NCBI GenBank assembly: GCA_028386065.3
Contig: JAKUCV010003671.1
Span: 32,095-96,094, forward strand
Direction of reading: 5' to 3'
Origin: Turnera subulata
Taxonomy: Eukaryota > Streptophyta > Magnoliopsida > Malpighiales > Passifloraceae
DNA: 64,000 nucleotides
Below are positions 25,954 through 38,200 of the stretch, piece by piece. Positions within the stretch are counted from its first letter, which is position 1. Each line of letters opens with the position of its first letter. Both the position numbers and the translations under genes were made by a program. The notes under the pieces were generated by a model. The model did no database searches. It saw nothing but the letters and a program-made list of their open reading frames with translations, and was not told where the DNA came from.

Positions 25954-27220
25954 TTTTAGGACTCAATTATGCATGTTTAAATTTACAAAATTAAATAATA
26001 TTTATCTTAATTTTAAATATTTTTTATCTATTTTTCCGATTTATATTCTATTTTTTGTATAAAAACTTTTCTTCATAATAATAGATTTTTCTATTTTTTT
26101 ATTGATTTCTATTTTAAAAAGTACTCATTTTATGTTTTTTATTTTTTGTTTATTATTAACTAATTCTTATAATTTTTTATTCTATGTTTAATTTTTTTTA
26201 TTTTAGGGGTCAATTATGTAGGCCCAAGCATAGATAAACAAATGTTGCAGGTATAAATTTACAAAATTAATTATTATTTATATTATTATTGAGTTTTTAT
26301 TTTATTTATTTTTCCAATTTATTTTAATTTTCTATTTTAATGTTCTTTCTTCATAATAATAGTTTTTTCTAATTTTTTCCTGATTTTTATTTTTAGAAAT
26401 TACCCTCTTATTTGTTTTTTGTTTGTTTATTATTAATTAATTATTTTATTTTTTAATTTATTTTTTAATATATATTTTTTTTGGGCTCACTGATGTACGT
26501 TTAAATATAAAAAATTAATCATTATTTATATGATTATAAATAGTTTATTTTATTTATTTTTCTGATTTATATTCTATTTTCTAATTGAAATTTTTTTGCA
26601 TAATAATATTTTTTATTTATTTTCCTGATTTACATTTCTTTAAAATTAGTCTCTTAAGTTTATTTACTTTTTTGTTATCATTCATTAATTCTTTTGATTT
26701 TTACTTCTGTTGTTTAATACTTTTGTTGTTTTTTGGCTCAAAAATCCATATTTAACTTTGCAAAATTAATTACTATTTATATTATTATTAAATAGGGTTT
26801 TAAAAATTATTTTTCTGATCTATATTATATTTTTATGTTTTAATTTTTTTTATAATAATATTTTTTATTTATTTTGCTGATTTATGTTTTAAAAATTACT
26901 CTTTTATATTTTTATTTTTTTGTTATTATTAATTAATCGTTTTAACTTTTTCTTCTGTTGTTTAATATTTGTTTGTTTTAGGGGCCAATATTGCATGTTT
27001 ATGTTTAAAAAATTAATTATTATTTATACTATTTTTAAATAGTTTATTTTATTTATTTTTCTAATTTATATTATAATTTATATTTTAATATTTTTTTAAT
27101 TTCCAGATCTACATGAAAAAAATAGAAAAAATTGATAAAAAATGTATAACTTGGAAACAAATCATGTGCAAATTTTTTTAATATTACATAAGAAATGCCT
27201 AGAAATAATAGTTGAAATGT
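25954..27220 (+). repeat. Diverged tandem repeat, about 250 bp x 5
   Basis: Recurrent anchors TTTTAGG/TTTGGGCTC fall at about 25954, 26201, 26476, 26731 and 26977 (steps 247, 275, 255, 246). Each is followed by ATTATGCATGTTTAAAT-like and AAAATTAATNATTATTTAT-like stretches, then TTATTTTATTTATTTTTCTGATTTATA. The units are T-rich and diverged. Confidence 0.65.
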
Positions 27221-27280
27221 TAAGATTTTTTAAAAATTAATTAATAAGTAAGCCCGTGGAACCGACGGGGAGTGAGCTAG

Positions 27281-27913
27281 TTATACCTGAGAGGCCAGGA
27301 CGTACAGAGTTAGTGTCTGTCTGGCTTTGTTTTCTCTTTTCTTTTTTTTTCTTCTTTCTTTTATTTGATTTAGAACTGTCGGCTTTCGAAGTTTCTGGAC
27401 ATATTGCATCTTATTCCTATGGCCCCAGGGATGGATGAGCACGGAAAAGGGGTTAATTACATTTTTTTTCCCAAGCAAGCAGGGTATTTCATTCATTAAT
27501 ATAATAAAACATGAGACAAATATAAGTCCGACTACAAAATAGAAATCCAAATATAATTATCCAAATATAGCGGCCCAAAATAAAGGAAACATAACTAATG
27601 AAAATTGGGCAATCTAATACTAGTCAATACCAGTGAGGTTCCAAAATTCCATGAAGTTGTATTGATGCCTTCTAAGTCCAGCAACTAATCTTGATGTCTT
27701 ATTCTAAAGTCAAATTTCACCAAGCGGGAGTTGAGGCTCAACTGTAAGCAAGACCCGAAGAGGATCGTCGTCATCACCTTCATTGTCGTAAGAGCATGAA
27801 AATGGAGGGTAAAAGGAATGAGGAAAACGGTGAACAGTTACCCATAGAGCATTTTGAAAAATAGTCGCTAAGGGGGTAGATATCTGTATCATTACATTTG
27901 ATTTAGTCAGATA
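27281..27913. other. Unassigned spacer with a LINE-like tail
   Basis: Read on the minus strand, 27464-27520 resembles the end of plant LINE or processed transcripts (AATGAATGAAATACCC followed by an A-rich run). No coding domain is recognisable in 27520-27900, so I leave it unclassified. Confidence 0.3.
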
Positions 27914-29435
27914 TGTTGGGTTAAGGTAATTAACATGTGCATTAGTGATTAATTAATTAGCCAATTAGTGCTAATTAGTGATTTAATCCAATTACCTAAC
28001 CATGTGCTTAATTGATTTTGATTAATGGCAACCTAGGTTTATGAATATTTTAATCCACCAACCAAACCCTTGAATTAAAAAATGAATTCAGATTTCTTAA
28101 GGTTTGAGGTTAGTGGGATTGGTGTGTGTACTAAGGGTATTATTTTAATGGGTTAATGTCTCTTTCCTAGCTTGGACCACATTGCTTTTCTTACAACTTT
28201 GAGGCATTTCTTGGAGATGCTCCCATACCCTATGAACCGGAAATTAAGCTTGAATAAACCTAGAAAATATTTGTTTAGTGATCTGGGCAGAGCTTTTAAA
28301 GATTCATCTCTATTTAGCCCCGACTTGGGATCCTCAAACATAGATACCTAGTCAGCCCGTGCTGATTTTCTGGAAGATTGAGGCAACTTGTTGTAGACGC
28401 TCCCATGCTCTATAAACCTCGTATCTAGCTTAGTTTAACTCAGAAAATGTTGGACTAAGAATCTGGGCAGGTCTCATAACGGTTAGATTCCAATCTAAGC
28501 TTCCTAGGATCTTCAAACCTAGGAGTCTGCTAAGCTTCCTAGGATCTTCAAACCTAGGAGTCTGCTAAGCTTTGGCTAACTTTCTTGTATCTTGGAGCCA
28601 TCTATTGGAGGCGCTCCTATGAGCACAAAACCTGCAAGTTTGTTTCTCTCTGTTCTGCAGGTGTTTGTTTAAAGGACTGCAAAGCTCTCACAACGACTCA
28701 TTCTGATTCAGTCTAACCTAAGAGAATCAAATATAGGCAGCGGCTTAGCATGTGCAGACCACTTTCTGGAATTTGAAGTGATGAAAGTTTTGGCGCCAAT
28801 GATGCCAAATCTCGATGTAGCAGAAAGTGACAGCTAGCCGTTGGAAGATGAGGCTACCACTTCCCCCAGCCTCTATAAATTGAAGGAAGACTAAAAACTC
28901 AAGTTAGAGCTGCTATTACAAAGTCTTGCCATCATACTACTTGAGTTACACTTGCAGTTCTCTAAAAGAGCCTAAATTGAGTGATATCTTAAAGGCTAAA
29001 GAGTTGAGCTTAATTGTACATCTTCTTGACTTTGTCATTGAAGATTCCTTGCTGTGAAATTAGAAACACCTTAGTGGGAACTTGGGATTAGTTTGCTTAG
29101 GTGGGATTCAACAAACCGGGGAGTTTTGTGGTGAGTGATAGATTTGAGCTTAGCCTAGGAAAAAGCTTGTAAAAGGTTATGGTTGAACCCGTAAAAGCCA
29201 CGGTATAGTGAAGGTTAGAAATCTTAAGGTGGACTTCTTGAGTAGTGGATGTAGTCCTTAGTGGTGAACCACTCTAAATTGTTGTGCCAATCTCTCTAAC
29301 CTTTCTCTCTTAAGTGTATATTAGTGTGTGCATTAGTGCTCATAATCTGCAGATTCGAGTCCAAGAAGGATTTGGTATTAACCCTGCCAAATCAGTGATT
29401 AATCGAAAAGGGGCTAATTCACCCCCCACCCACCC
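27914..29435 (+). repeat. 5' LTR of SIRE-like element A
   Basis: Begins TGTTGGGTTAAGG and ends beside the primer site TGGTAGCGAAGC (29436-29447). The exact 3' end is degraded (CCCACCCACCC rather than CA). A partner 3' LTR is absent, so the start is assigned only from its TGTTGGG form. A 33-bp phrase (CTAAGCTTCCTAGGATCTTC plus adjacent bases) is duplicated in tandem near 28494-28566. Confidence 0.6.
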
Positions 29436-29489
29436 TGGTAGCGAAGCAAGGATCTCTGTTTTTGGATTAACCTGCAGGAGAAAAAGATC

Positions 29490-31151
29490 ATGGCATTCGA
29501 GGGATACAACATCAACAAGGCTCCATACTTCAATGGGTTGAACTTCGACCATTGGAAATTCCGTATGAAGACTTTCCTTGAAGGAAAGGACTTGGAAATA
29601 TGGCAAATTGTGAGCACTCCATATTCACGACCAGCAAAAGATATGTTGTTCTAGAATGAAGAAGAAATGAAGAAGGCAAGGCTAGATGCACAAGCAAAGA
29701 ATGCTCTCCTTCGTGGCATTAGTCAAGCCGAGTTTGAGAGAGTGCGCTCTTGCAACACCGCACATGAAATTTGGAGCCTTCTTTGTGTAGCCCATGAAGG
29801 CACAAACCAAGTCAAAGAATCCAAGATGCACAGACTCATGAGGGACTTTGAGCTGTTTCAAATGAGGCTGGATGAGTCAATTCAAGAGCTAGACACAAGG
29901 TTCACAATTTTGTGTAACAACCTTGCTTGTCTTGGAAAGGTGGTCACAACAAAAGAAAAGGTGACCAAGATTCTCAGATCTCTTCCAACTGAATGGGAGC
30001 CTAAGGTGACAGCAATAGAGGAAGCTAAAGATCTAAACACCCTCACCTACAATGAACTTATGGGTAACCTCATTGTGCATGGCTCGAAATTTGAAAAGAA
30101 AGCCAAAAAGAAGAAAGAGCTTGCTCTTAATGCACAAAGAGATGATTCTGAGAGTGACTGAGACATTGCCTTCGTTATTCGGAATTTCATTAGGTTCATG
30201 AATAAGAGGAACCAAAGATGGAACCAAAGGGGGATCAAACTTGAAGAATCAAAGAAGGAACAACCTCTTTGCTTCGGGTGTAATCGTCCTGAACATCTCA
30301 AAGCCGATTGTCCTTCGCAAAGAAAACCTAAGTACGATGCTTCAAGAAGCAAAGAAAAGAAGGCAATGGTAGTATGGGATGATCTGGATTCTGAAAGTGA
30401 TTCAGATGAAGAAGAGGCTGCCAACATATGTCTCGTGGCAAGAGGCAAAAATGAGGTATCAAATTCCGACCCTTCTGATTTTGAATTTGATAATATACAA
30501 GATGCATATGATGAATTGTTTATAAGCTTTAAGAAAATGGCAAAAGAAAACATTCAACTTAAACGGAAAATACAGGCATTAGAGTTTGAGAAGTCAGATC
30601 AACAAGCTAGAAGTGATAAGTTGAATGAAGAGCTAGTTTCATGTTCATCTGGTATCATTGATGCCAAACCAAATCTCGATGCACTAACTGATGCCTATAG
30701 TGAACTCAAAAAGAAAAGTAAGGCTAACTAGGAGATGTGTGATAAGGTTCAGAAAGAAAATAATAGGCTGACCAGATACTGTGTCTATCTAAATGATATG
30801 CTAAAGAAATTCGAGTTTGGAAGTAAAGGTCTAGACATGATTCTTGGACAACAAAGACACACTCTTCAAAAAGTAGGATTAGGAGCAACACATATTGTCT
30901 TTGAGAATAAGAAGACTCACAGTCATACTCAACATACTTCCAAAAGTTCCTCATCATATAGAAATAAGTTCATTAAGTCTGATGCGAGCCATAGGAGTTA
31001 CATTACTTGTCATTATTGTAGTCGACATGGGCATGGCATCAAAAATTACATTTTTAGGAAGAAGAATTGTCCCATAAACTTTATGTGGGTACCTAAAGGT
31101 ACCAAAAGTAACCTCCAAGGACCTAAGCTTGTGTGGGTACCAAAAACCTGA
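29490..31151 (+). pseudogene. gag of SIRE-like element A
   Basis: The start MAFEGYNINKAPYFNG at 29490 matches copia gag N-termini. One frame continues to 31151 but is cut by TAG at 29652, TGA at 30159 and TAG at 30729. It contains the UBN2-type gag core (about 29700-30060), a first zinc knuckle (CFGCNRPEHLKADC), a coiled-coil-like acidic segment (30480-30830) and a second knuckle-like motif (CHYCSRHGHGIKNYI). It ends in the WVPKT phrase that precedes protease in this lineage. No frameshifts are needed, only point stops. Confidence 0.82.
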
Positions 31152-34100
31152 TTATTCTGCAGGAAAAGAGGGATCCATGGGTACTTAATAGAAGATGCTC
31201 AAGACACATGACCAGAGACCCATATATGTTCACATCCCTTTACTCAATAGACTGATGATCTGGCATCTGCGGTGCCAAATCGAAAGGCAAAGTTCTGGGT
31301 ATAGGTAATGTTGGTAAAGATCTTATGATTGAACATGTGCTATTAGTTGATAATCTGAAGTTCAATCTTTTGAGTATAAAATAACTATGTGACCAAGGCT
31401 GCAAAGTGATTTTTAAAGCTAATGAATGCTCGGTAACTTACCTTGAGAATAATGATACTATCTTCATGGGTAAAAGATAAGGAAACCCATACTCTATCAA
31501 TCTATGTGATGTTGTTAACCCCGTAAATAAGTATTTTTAGTGTTAGCACAGAAACTCCAGAGCTTTGGCATAGAAGATTAGAACATGCTCACTTGGAGCT
31601 CATGTCAAACTTGCTAAAGAAGGAGCTTGTAAGAGTCTTTCACAAATGAAGTTCGAGAAAGAAAGTGTATCCCGAGCTTGTCAACTTGGCAAACAAACCA
31701 AGAGCTCTTTCAAACCCAAGAAGGTTCTGTCCACATTCCGGCCATTGGAACTGTTAGTGTAATATGCCCAAAAGCCAATCATTGGATGATTGTATATAGT
31801 CATGTATATACATTAAGGTTATTTCAATAAATATGTTTATGTGATAAACGCTTGGACATATTTATAACCCCAGAATATTTTATATTCGTAAATGTCCCTA
31901 GTCGATTATTATTATGGATGGGTTGTAATAATAAATTAAGACTAGCGTATGTTGAGAATTATATGAGATATGAATTCTACATACGGGTACAAGTTAGAGA
32001 ACTTGTGGTCTGGACTGACCCGACATAAGAACACTACATGGAATGTTATATGATTGTCATTAGTGGTTCTTATATGTATTGTCCTTAGACCTGAGATCAT
32101 CAAGGTTCCCAATATGTGAGTCATATACTTTGATATTACTCTTGGCTATTCGTAACTGAGTAGACCTTAGTGTAATCATTGGGTATATGATATAATGTGT
32201 AGTGGGTTTTGTATGAACAAGATGGGATTCGTCCAACCCATATAACGGGTATATTATCAGTTGGGCCTCTTGATAGAGTTGAACTGTAAATGCATGGCCA
32301 TGCTCGGATTATGTGATATGGTGATATCATTTGTATCTGTTTTACACAGTTAACTCGGGGATCAAGAAACTTAGATTAAAAATATATGAGATTGACTTAT
32401 TCCATGTCTCGTGTTTAATCTTGATAATGTGACGAAAGGATAATGACATGTTTCCGAGGCATAATGAATCAGTACTGATCTTGTCGTTTGGGTAGCAATG
32501 ATGTGTTGCTAGACGCCGCTTATTGTTTATAATTGTAAATGAGTTTGCAATTATTGCCAAACTTTACAAGTGCCTACAGGGTCACGCACTTAGAACTGTT
32601 GATTCGAGCTGGTGGTTAAACCATGGTTGGACCATGTATTCGAGCTAGCGGTTAAACCATGGTTGGACCGTGGTTCGACCAGGTATTTGAGCTAGTGGTT
32701 AGACTATGGTTGGATCGGGTCGTTTGGGTTGGTTCGGTTCAATAGTTACCAGAATTATTGAACCTGAATTATTGTCCTAAAGGCATAAAAGGATGTGTTA
32801 TTTTATATATATGTTGATACATAAAATTGAGTTAGTGGAGACATGATCATGTAGATGATTGTGACTAAAGTATAGATAATGAAAAACACAATTATGCATG
32901 ATAAGATGTATGTATGATTGGTTGGCCATTTTCTATATTAACTAACATGTAAACATATATGTGATATATGTAAGAGTGTGTAGTATGAGCAGATTTTGAG
33001 GTGAGCTCAACGCACAAACACATTCACAAGAGTTGTGAGAAAACACTCTAGGCTCTCTTGCTCTCGAAAATTCTGCAGCTAGCACTGCGGTTCGAGAGTG
33101 CTCGAGTTAGTGATCGTGAGACGGTTGCTAGCAGTCATCAACGGTTCGTGTGGATACCGTAGAGAAGTCGGATTTCTGTGCGGTTCTTGCTGATTCGTAT
33201 CATCAGTTGAGTGAAAGCTCTTAACCAAACCAGGTACGAAATTTTTGTTATTCGGTTTACTTTGTTTCACATGGATCCTCCATGAGTTATGGGTTTTTCC
33301 GCTACGCATATTGTTTCTTTGTTTGCATACCATATTGTTTCTTTGTTTGCATACCTGGTAACTTACAGGAACTTCTACATCTTGATCTTTTCGGGCCAAT
33401 GAGGATGGTAAGTCTAGGAGGTAAGCAATACACCTTTGTAATTGTGGATGACCATTCATGTTTTACTTGGGTGATCTTTCTAGCTCAAAAAGATCACGCT
33501 CTTCATGAGTTTGCATCCTTAGTTAGAAAGTTGCAAAATAAAAAAGGAAATAAGTTAACAAAGATTAGAAGTGATTATGGTGATGAATTTGACAATATTA
33601 TCTTTAATCACTTCTGTGAAGAAAATGGCATTGATCATACCTTTTTGGCTCCTAGAATTTCCCAACAAAATGGGATTGTTGAGAGGAAGAACCGAACCTT
33701 GTAAGAAATGGCACGAACCATGTTAAATGAGCATAATCTTTCTACTTACTTATGGGCTAAAGCAGTAAACACAACATGTTATATACTTAATAGAGTGTCC
33801 ATTAGATCAATCCTTGAAAAGACATCCTGTGAGATTTGGAATGTCAAAATGCCAAACATTAGCTATTTTAAAGTTTTCGGGTCTAGTTGCTTCATATTGA
33901 ATACAAAGGATACACTTGGCAAATTTGATATAAAATCTGATGAAGGCATATTCCTTGGTTATTAAACTAAAACCAAAGCTTATAGAGTGTATAATAAAAG
34001 GCCTTTGTTGGTTGAAGAATCGATGCATGTTGTCTTTGATGAATTTGATGCTACTAACAATTCTGAAGATGTTGTAGAAGTGGAGAATCATAGTCCACAA

Positions 34101-35280
34101 CCTTAGAGTACATCAATTCAGCAAATTGAAAAACATGAAGACAACAGGGCTGAAAGCTCAAATCCATTGACTGAGACAAATGCACTTGAGCAAGAACTTC
34201 CATCCAGTGAAGCGCAACCACATTTGGCATCAAAGGTGCCAAAAGGTCTCTCAACAGACGCCATCATAGGAGATCCAACAAGAGGAGTATCAACTCGCTC
34301 ATCAATCCATAACATCAATTTACATCATGCATTTCTCTCATAAACAGAGCCGAAGAATGTTGTTGATGCCATAAATGATGAAAATTGGATTATGGCTATA
34401 CAAGAAAAGCTAAACCAATTTGGGAGAAGTGACGTATGGGAATTTGTTGAAAGACCAAGTGATCATTCCATGACTGGCACAAAGTGGGGTGTTTAGAAAC
34501 AAGCTAGATGAGGCTGAAAGTGTTACAAGAAACAAAGCCAAACTTGTTTCTCATGGATACAACCAAGAAGAAGGAATTGATTTTAATGAGACTTGAGTCA
34601 ATTCAAATACTATTAGCACTTGCCTCTCACAAGGGATTCACGCTCTACCAAATGGATGTGAAGTGTGCCTTCCTAAATGGATTCATCATAGAAGAAGTGT
34701 ATATTGAACAACCTTCCGGATTTGAGGGCTTTGAACATCCCGACCATGTGTTCAAATTGAAGAAAGCACTCCATAGTTTGAAACAAGCATCAAGGGCTTG
34801 GTATGACAGGTTAAGTACATTCTTAATCACACAAGGCTTTACTAGAGGAAAAATTGACTCTACTCTTTTTGTGAAGCATTTTAAAAGTGATTTAATCATT
34901 ATTCAAATCTATATGGATGACATATTATTTGGTGCTACTAATGACTCTTTGTGCAAAGAATTTGAAAAGTTGATGCACAGTGAATTCGAGATGAGCATGA
35001 TGGGAGAATTAACATTCTTTCTCGGATTCCAAGTCAAGCAACAAAGAGACGAAATATTCATAAGTCAAGCAAAGTACACCAGGGAGTTACTGAAACGATT
35101 TGGCATAGATGGTGCCAAAACGTGTCCAACTCCAATGAGCACATCAACTAAGCTAGACAAAAATGAACAAGGTAAAGATTTGGACATAAAGACCTACAAA
35201 GGCAATTAGCAGATATATTTACAAAGCCTTTGAAGGAGGATCAATTCAACAAGATTCGGTTGGAGCTTGGGATGTGTAAC
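31152..35280 (+). pseudogene. pol of SIRE-like element A, split by a solo LTR
   Basis: Protease relic (RRCSRHMTRDPYMF, about 31185), pre-integrase (ELWHRRLEHAH, about 31565) and integrase (LHLDLFGPMRM to 33965) are followed by RT (about 34340-35205) with IYMDDILFGATN as catalytic box. The integrase is interrupted by an insertion at 31752-33367. Stops occur at 33702, 33963 and 34107. A small deletion removes residues before RLESIQILLALAS. At about 35203 the frame jumps from TYKG directly to LADIFTKPL, so most of RNase H is deleted. The shared stops recur in the second copy (39704-45661). Confidence 0.85.
31752..33367 (+). mobile_element. Solo LTR (1.6 kb), TSD GGAAC
   Basis: TGTTAGTGTAATATGCCC at the left and GTAACTTACA at the right are flanked by GGAAC on both sides (31747-31751, 33368-33372). 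Removing it rejoins the integrase frame, as the uninterrupted second copy at 39740 confirms. No primer site, gag or pol lies inside, so it is a solo LTR or LTR-only derivative. It contains three diverged units of about 40-45 bp (GGTTAAACCATGGTTGGACC, 32595-32720) and a 26-bp tandem duplication near 33308-33358. Confidence 0.85.
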
Positions 35281-38200
35281 CCTCCTCAAAATGATTAAAT
35301 AATCAGGTAATATCCTTCCTTAATTCATGCTGAATCATGCATCACATTCACACACTTCACTAGACATATGCATGGGCTGTGATGATATGTCAAAGAGAAG
35401 GCTCATATGGATCATCATTGGGTTTGCTAAAGGTGAAAGAAAAAGAGATGGGAAAATAGATTACAATCCAGAATTGATTCTGGCATGTCTCATGACCTCT
35501 AAATGATGACTACGTGTGAAGTGAAGAAGAAATAATCCTTGAGAAAAGCAAGGATCAGATGGTCAGCTCTTTTGGTTCTTGGAATTCGGGAAAAGGTCAA
35601 CTGGAAGAAGTATAATTTGGTTGAATTAATTACAAGCTACAAGAGGATTTAATTGGTATACACAAGTGAAAAGAAACGGAAACAAGAAAAGTGCAGCAGA
35701 ATTGGTTAAATGCAATTATGGTATATCCCAGGATTTTCGATGATGAGCTTTCATGTAAGAAAAGAGGAGAAGCATGATTTGAGGGTGCAAATTTTTAATT
35801 GATTTTATGGAGATCAATGAAAAGCTGAAAGAGAAAGGAATAAAAGAGCAAAAGAGCAAAAGAGCAAAAGAGAGAAGAGATGTGGGCTGTTGTTGCGTGA
35901 AAGGCGGAACCAAGGCGGCTGTCAAAAAAAAAAAGCCATGCTTGGAAACTCCCTATTATCCACCGGATTTCTCTCTCTCCTTTGCTCAGAATTTAAACCT
36001 CTAGGTATTATAATTAACCTACTTTTCTTGCTCAATAACCCACTAACTGTGAGTTACCAATCTTAATACTACTCATACAAGGTAACTACCATATTCCCAT
36101 TAATTAGTCATTAATATGGGAAAAGTCAGTGATAATTCAAAAATTCCTCGAGGAGGAAAGAGAGTTCGTATTCGGACTAAACCCTCAACTGATCCTCAAC
36201 CAAGAACTCTCTCTCTCAACTCAACCATTAGCGCTTAAAACGCAAAAGCCTTCCTACTCCAAACTCAAAAGAACATTGAAGGTTCTATTGGTCACTTTGA
36301 TGAAAGGAGAAGAAGTATGGTTGATGTTCTTGCTCACTCATCTCTATTGGAATAAGTATTGAAGGAGTATAATCTCACACATGTGATAAAATTGGAAACT
36401 ATCTGTACTCCTGCCTATGAGAAATTGCTCACCAACATGATTTCAAAGGCTGATGATGATGGTCATACAATTGGTGTTCATAGTCTGATCGGTGGACAAT
36501 TTGTCATCGTCGATGCCAAATTGATCAAAAACCAGCTCAAAGTGCCTAAAGGGAAATATATAAGGTAAAAGTACCATAACACTGAATCAAGAATGATAGG
36601 GGTCCTGCAAGTGCACAGGGTTGTTGTAGTACTATCAAGGTCGTATCCACAGGGACTGGGTTGAGCCTGTTACTTTCAATTAGACAAATTAGGCTAAGAT
36701 AAGCAAATAGAAGTGGAGTTGAGTAAATGCTAGTTGAAATATAAACAGAGCAATAAAATAAAACAGCAGTAGTGTTGAAGTAAGAAAAGATCAGATTTGG
36801 TAAAGTCTTAGGCATCCGGGTTTCACATGTCCTGTTTCATGCTTTAAATTGCTCAACAGCCTCACAACAGGCTGAGCCTGTTTGACGGCCTGTGTTTAAT
36901 AAGACGTCTTGAAGGGGCTCCCAACCTAATGTACTACCAACGACTTTCGATCTTATTGATAGTTTCCTAAGCTTCCATCTACCCCTTGTCACTAGAATAG
37001 ACGTCCACTTAGAGGTGAAGTTTGGTGTTGGGGCATATTTTCCCACAGTCTCTCCCTTTCTTCTTCCAAACGGATAAGGAGTGAAGGCTGACTATTATTG
37101 GTCTAGCTTACTTGGCTTCTCCTTTCGGTGCTTCACCAAACTGCTACTAGAATAAAAATAGGCTACTCAATAATCAATCAAGAAGCAGATTAAAATGGTG
37201 TCATTCTTCTTGACTGTGCCGCAACAGGCTGAGCCAGTGCTGAGCCTGTGACTGAGCCTGTGCCTGGGCCTGTCGAGAACACAAAGTCAATTACACAGAT
37301 CAGTTCTTGCAGGTGCTCTCAACCTATACTGAACCCATTTGTTTTCACTCACAGGTTCCTCCCAAGATTCTCACTCATCCTAATGCTTTTGCATCGGTCA
37401 AACCAAGGGGGTTAAGATTGGGTGTTGGGGCTAATTCCTTAATTAATTCCTAACTTCTGTCAAAAGCTAGAAACTAAGGGATGGTTGCTGTGGTTCTAGT
37501 AACTATGGCTTCTCCTTTCGGTCCTTCACCTAGCTACCTACCATCATGCAAGGGTTTGGCCAGAACTCAAACATGGAGCAAGTTTGTAACAACCAAAACA
37601 AGAAAAATGGGTTAAGAACATAAGATGAGCAATTTATTGCAATAAGAACAGAAACATGCTTCACCCCTTCAACCTAAGAGGGGTTGTTTAATTCATGCTC
37701 AGAATTACAGAAACAAAGGGGGTAAAGGATAACATGATGTTTGGAACAATCTAGAGGTTAGGGATAATACGATTTCTGCCCAGAAAAGGATGCAGAATCG
37801 TGTTTCCCCTTGAACCCTTTGTTCCAGAACTTCTGCAAGTTTTATGGGTGTTTGATCGATGGGTTTTCGATACTTGTTCTTCCTTTCTTCTTCTCTTTTA
37901 TAGGCACAGATTCCTCTCTTCTTTCTTCTCCCACATACTGGAAGGCATGGCAGTTGGGCAAGTTGAGTTTCAGTTGCCCATCTTGCTCCTCGAGATAAGG
38001 CACCATGGGAGGTGTTCCGAATGGGTGAAATCTGCAAATCTACAGATTTTAGAAGACTTAGGGGGAGGATAATAGTTCTTTAATTGTTAAATTCTTTGGG
38101 TGTAATGATTATCCCCTCTTTCCCATGCTTAAAGTCTTCTGAAATGCTCAGGTCATGATTGCAGAGTTGAAGGTTTTGCAAGCGGTGAGGCTCTGCAAGT

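Larger units (their letters stand above)
25090..27280 (+). mobile_element. Helitron-like element (3' end defined, 5' end not)
   Basis: A very AT-rich block ends in a short GC hairpin (CCCGT GGAACCG ACGGG, 27254-27270) followed 7 bases later by CTAG and then T. This is the standard 3' terminus of plant Helitrons (hairpin, CTRR, insertion before T). Inside lie a relic of an RPA-like exon and five diverged repeats of about 250 bp. RPA-like OB-fold genes are typical cargo of plant Helitrons. No TC-type 5' end can be fixed, and no Rep/helicase is present, so it would be a non-autonomous copy. Confidence 0.5.
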
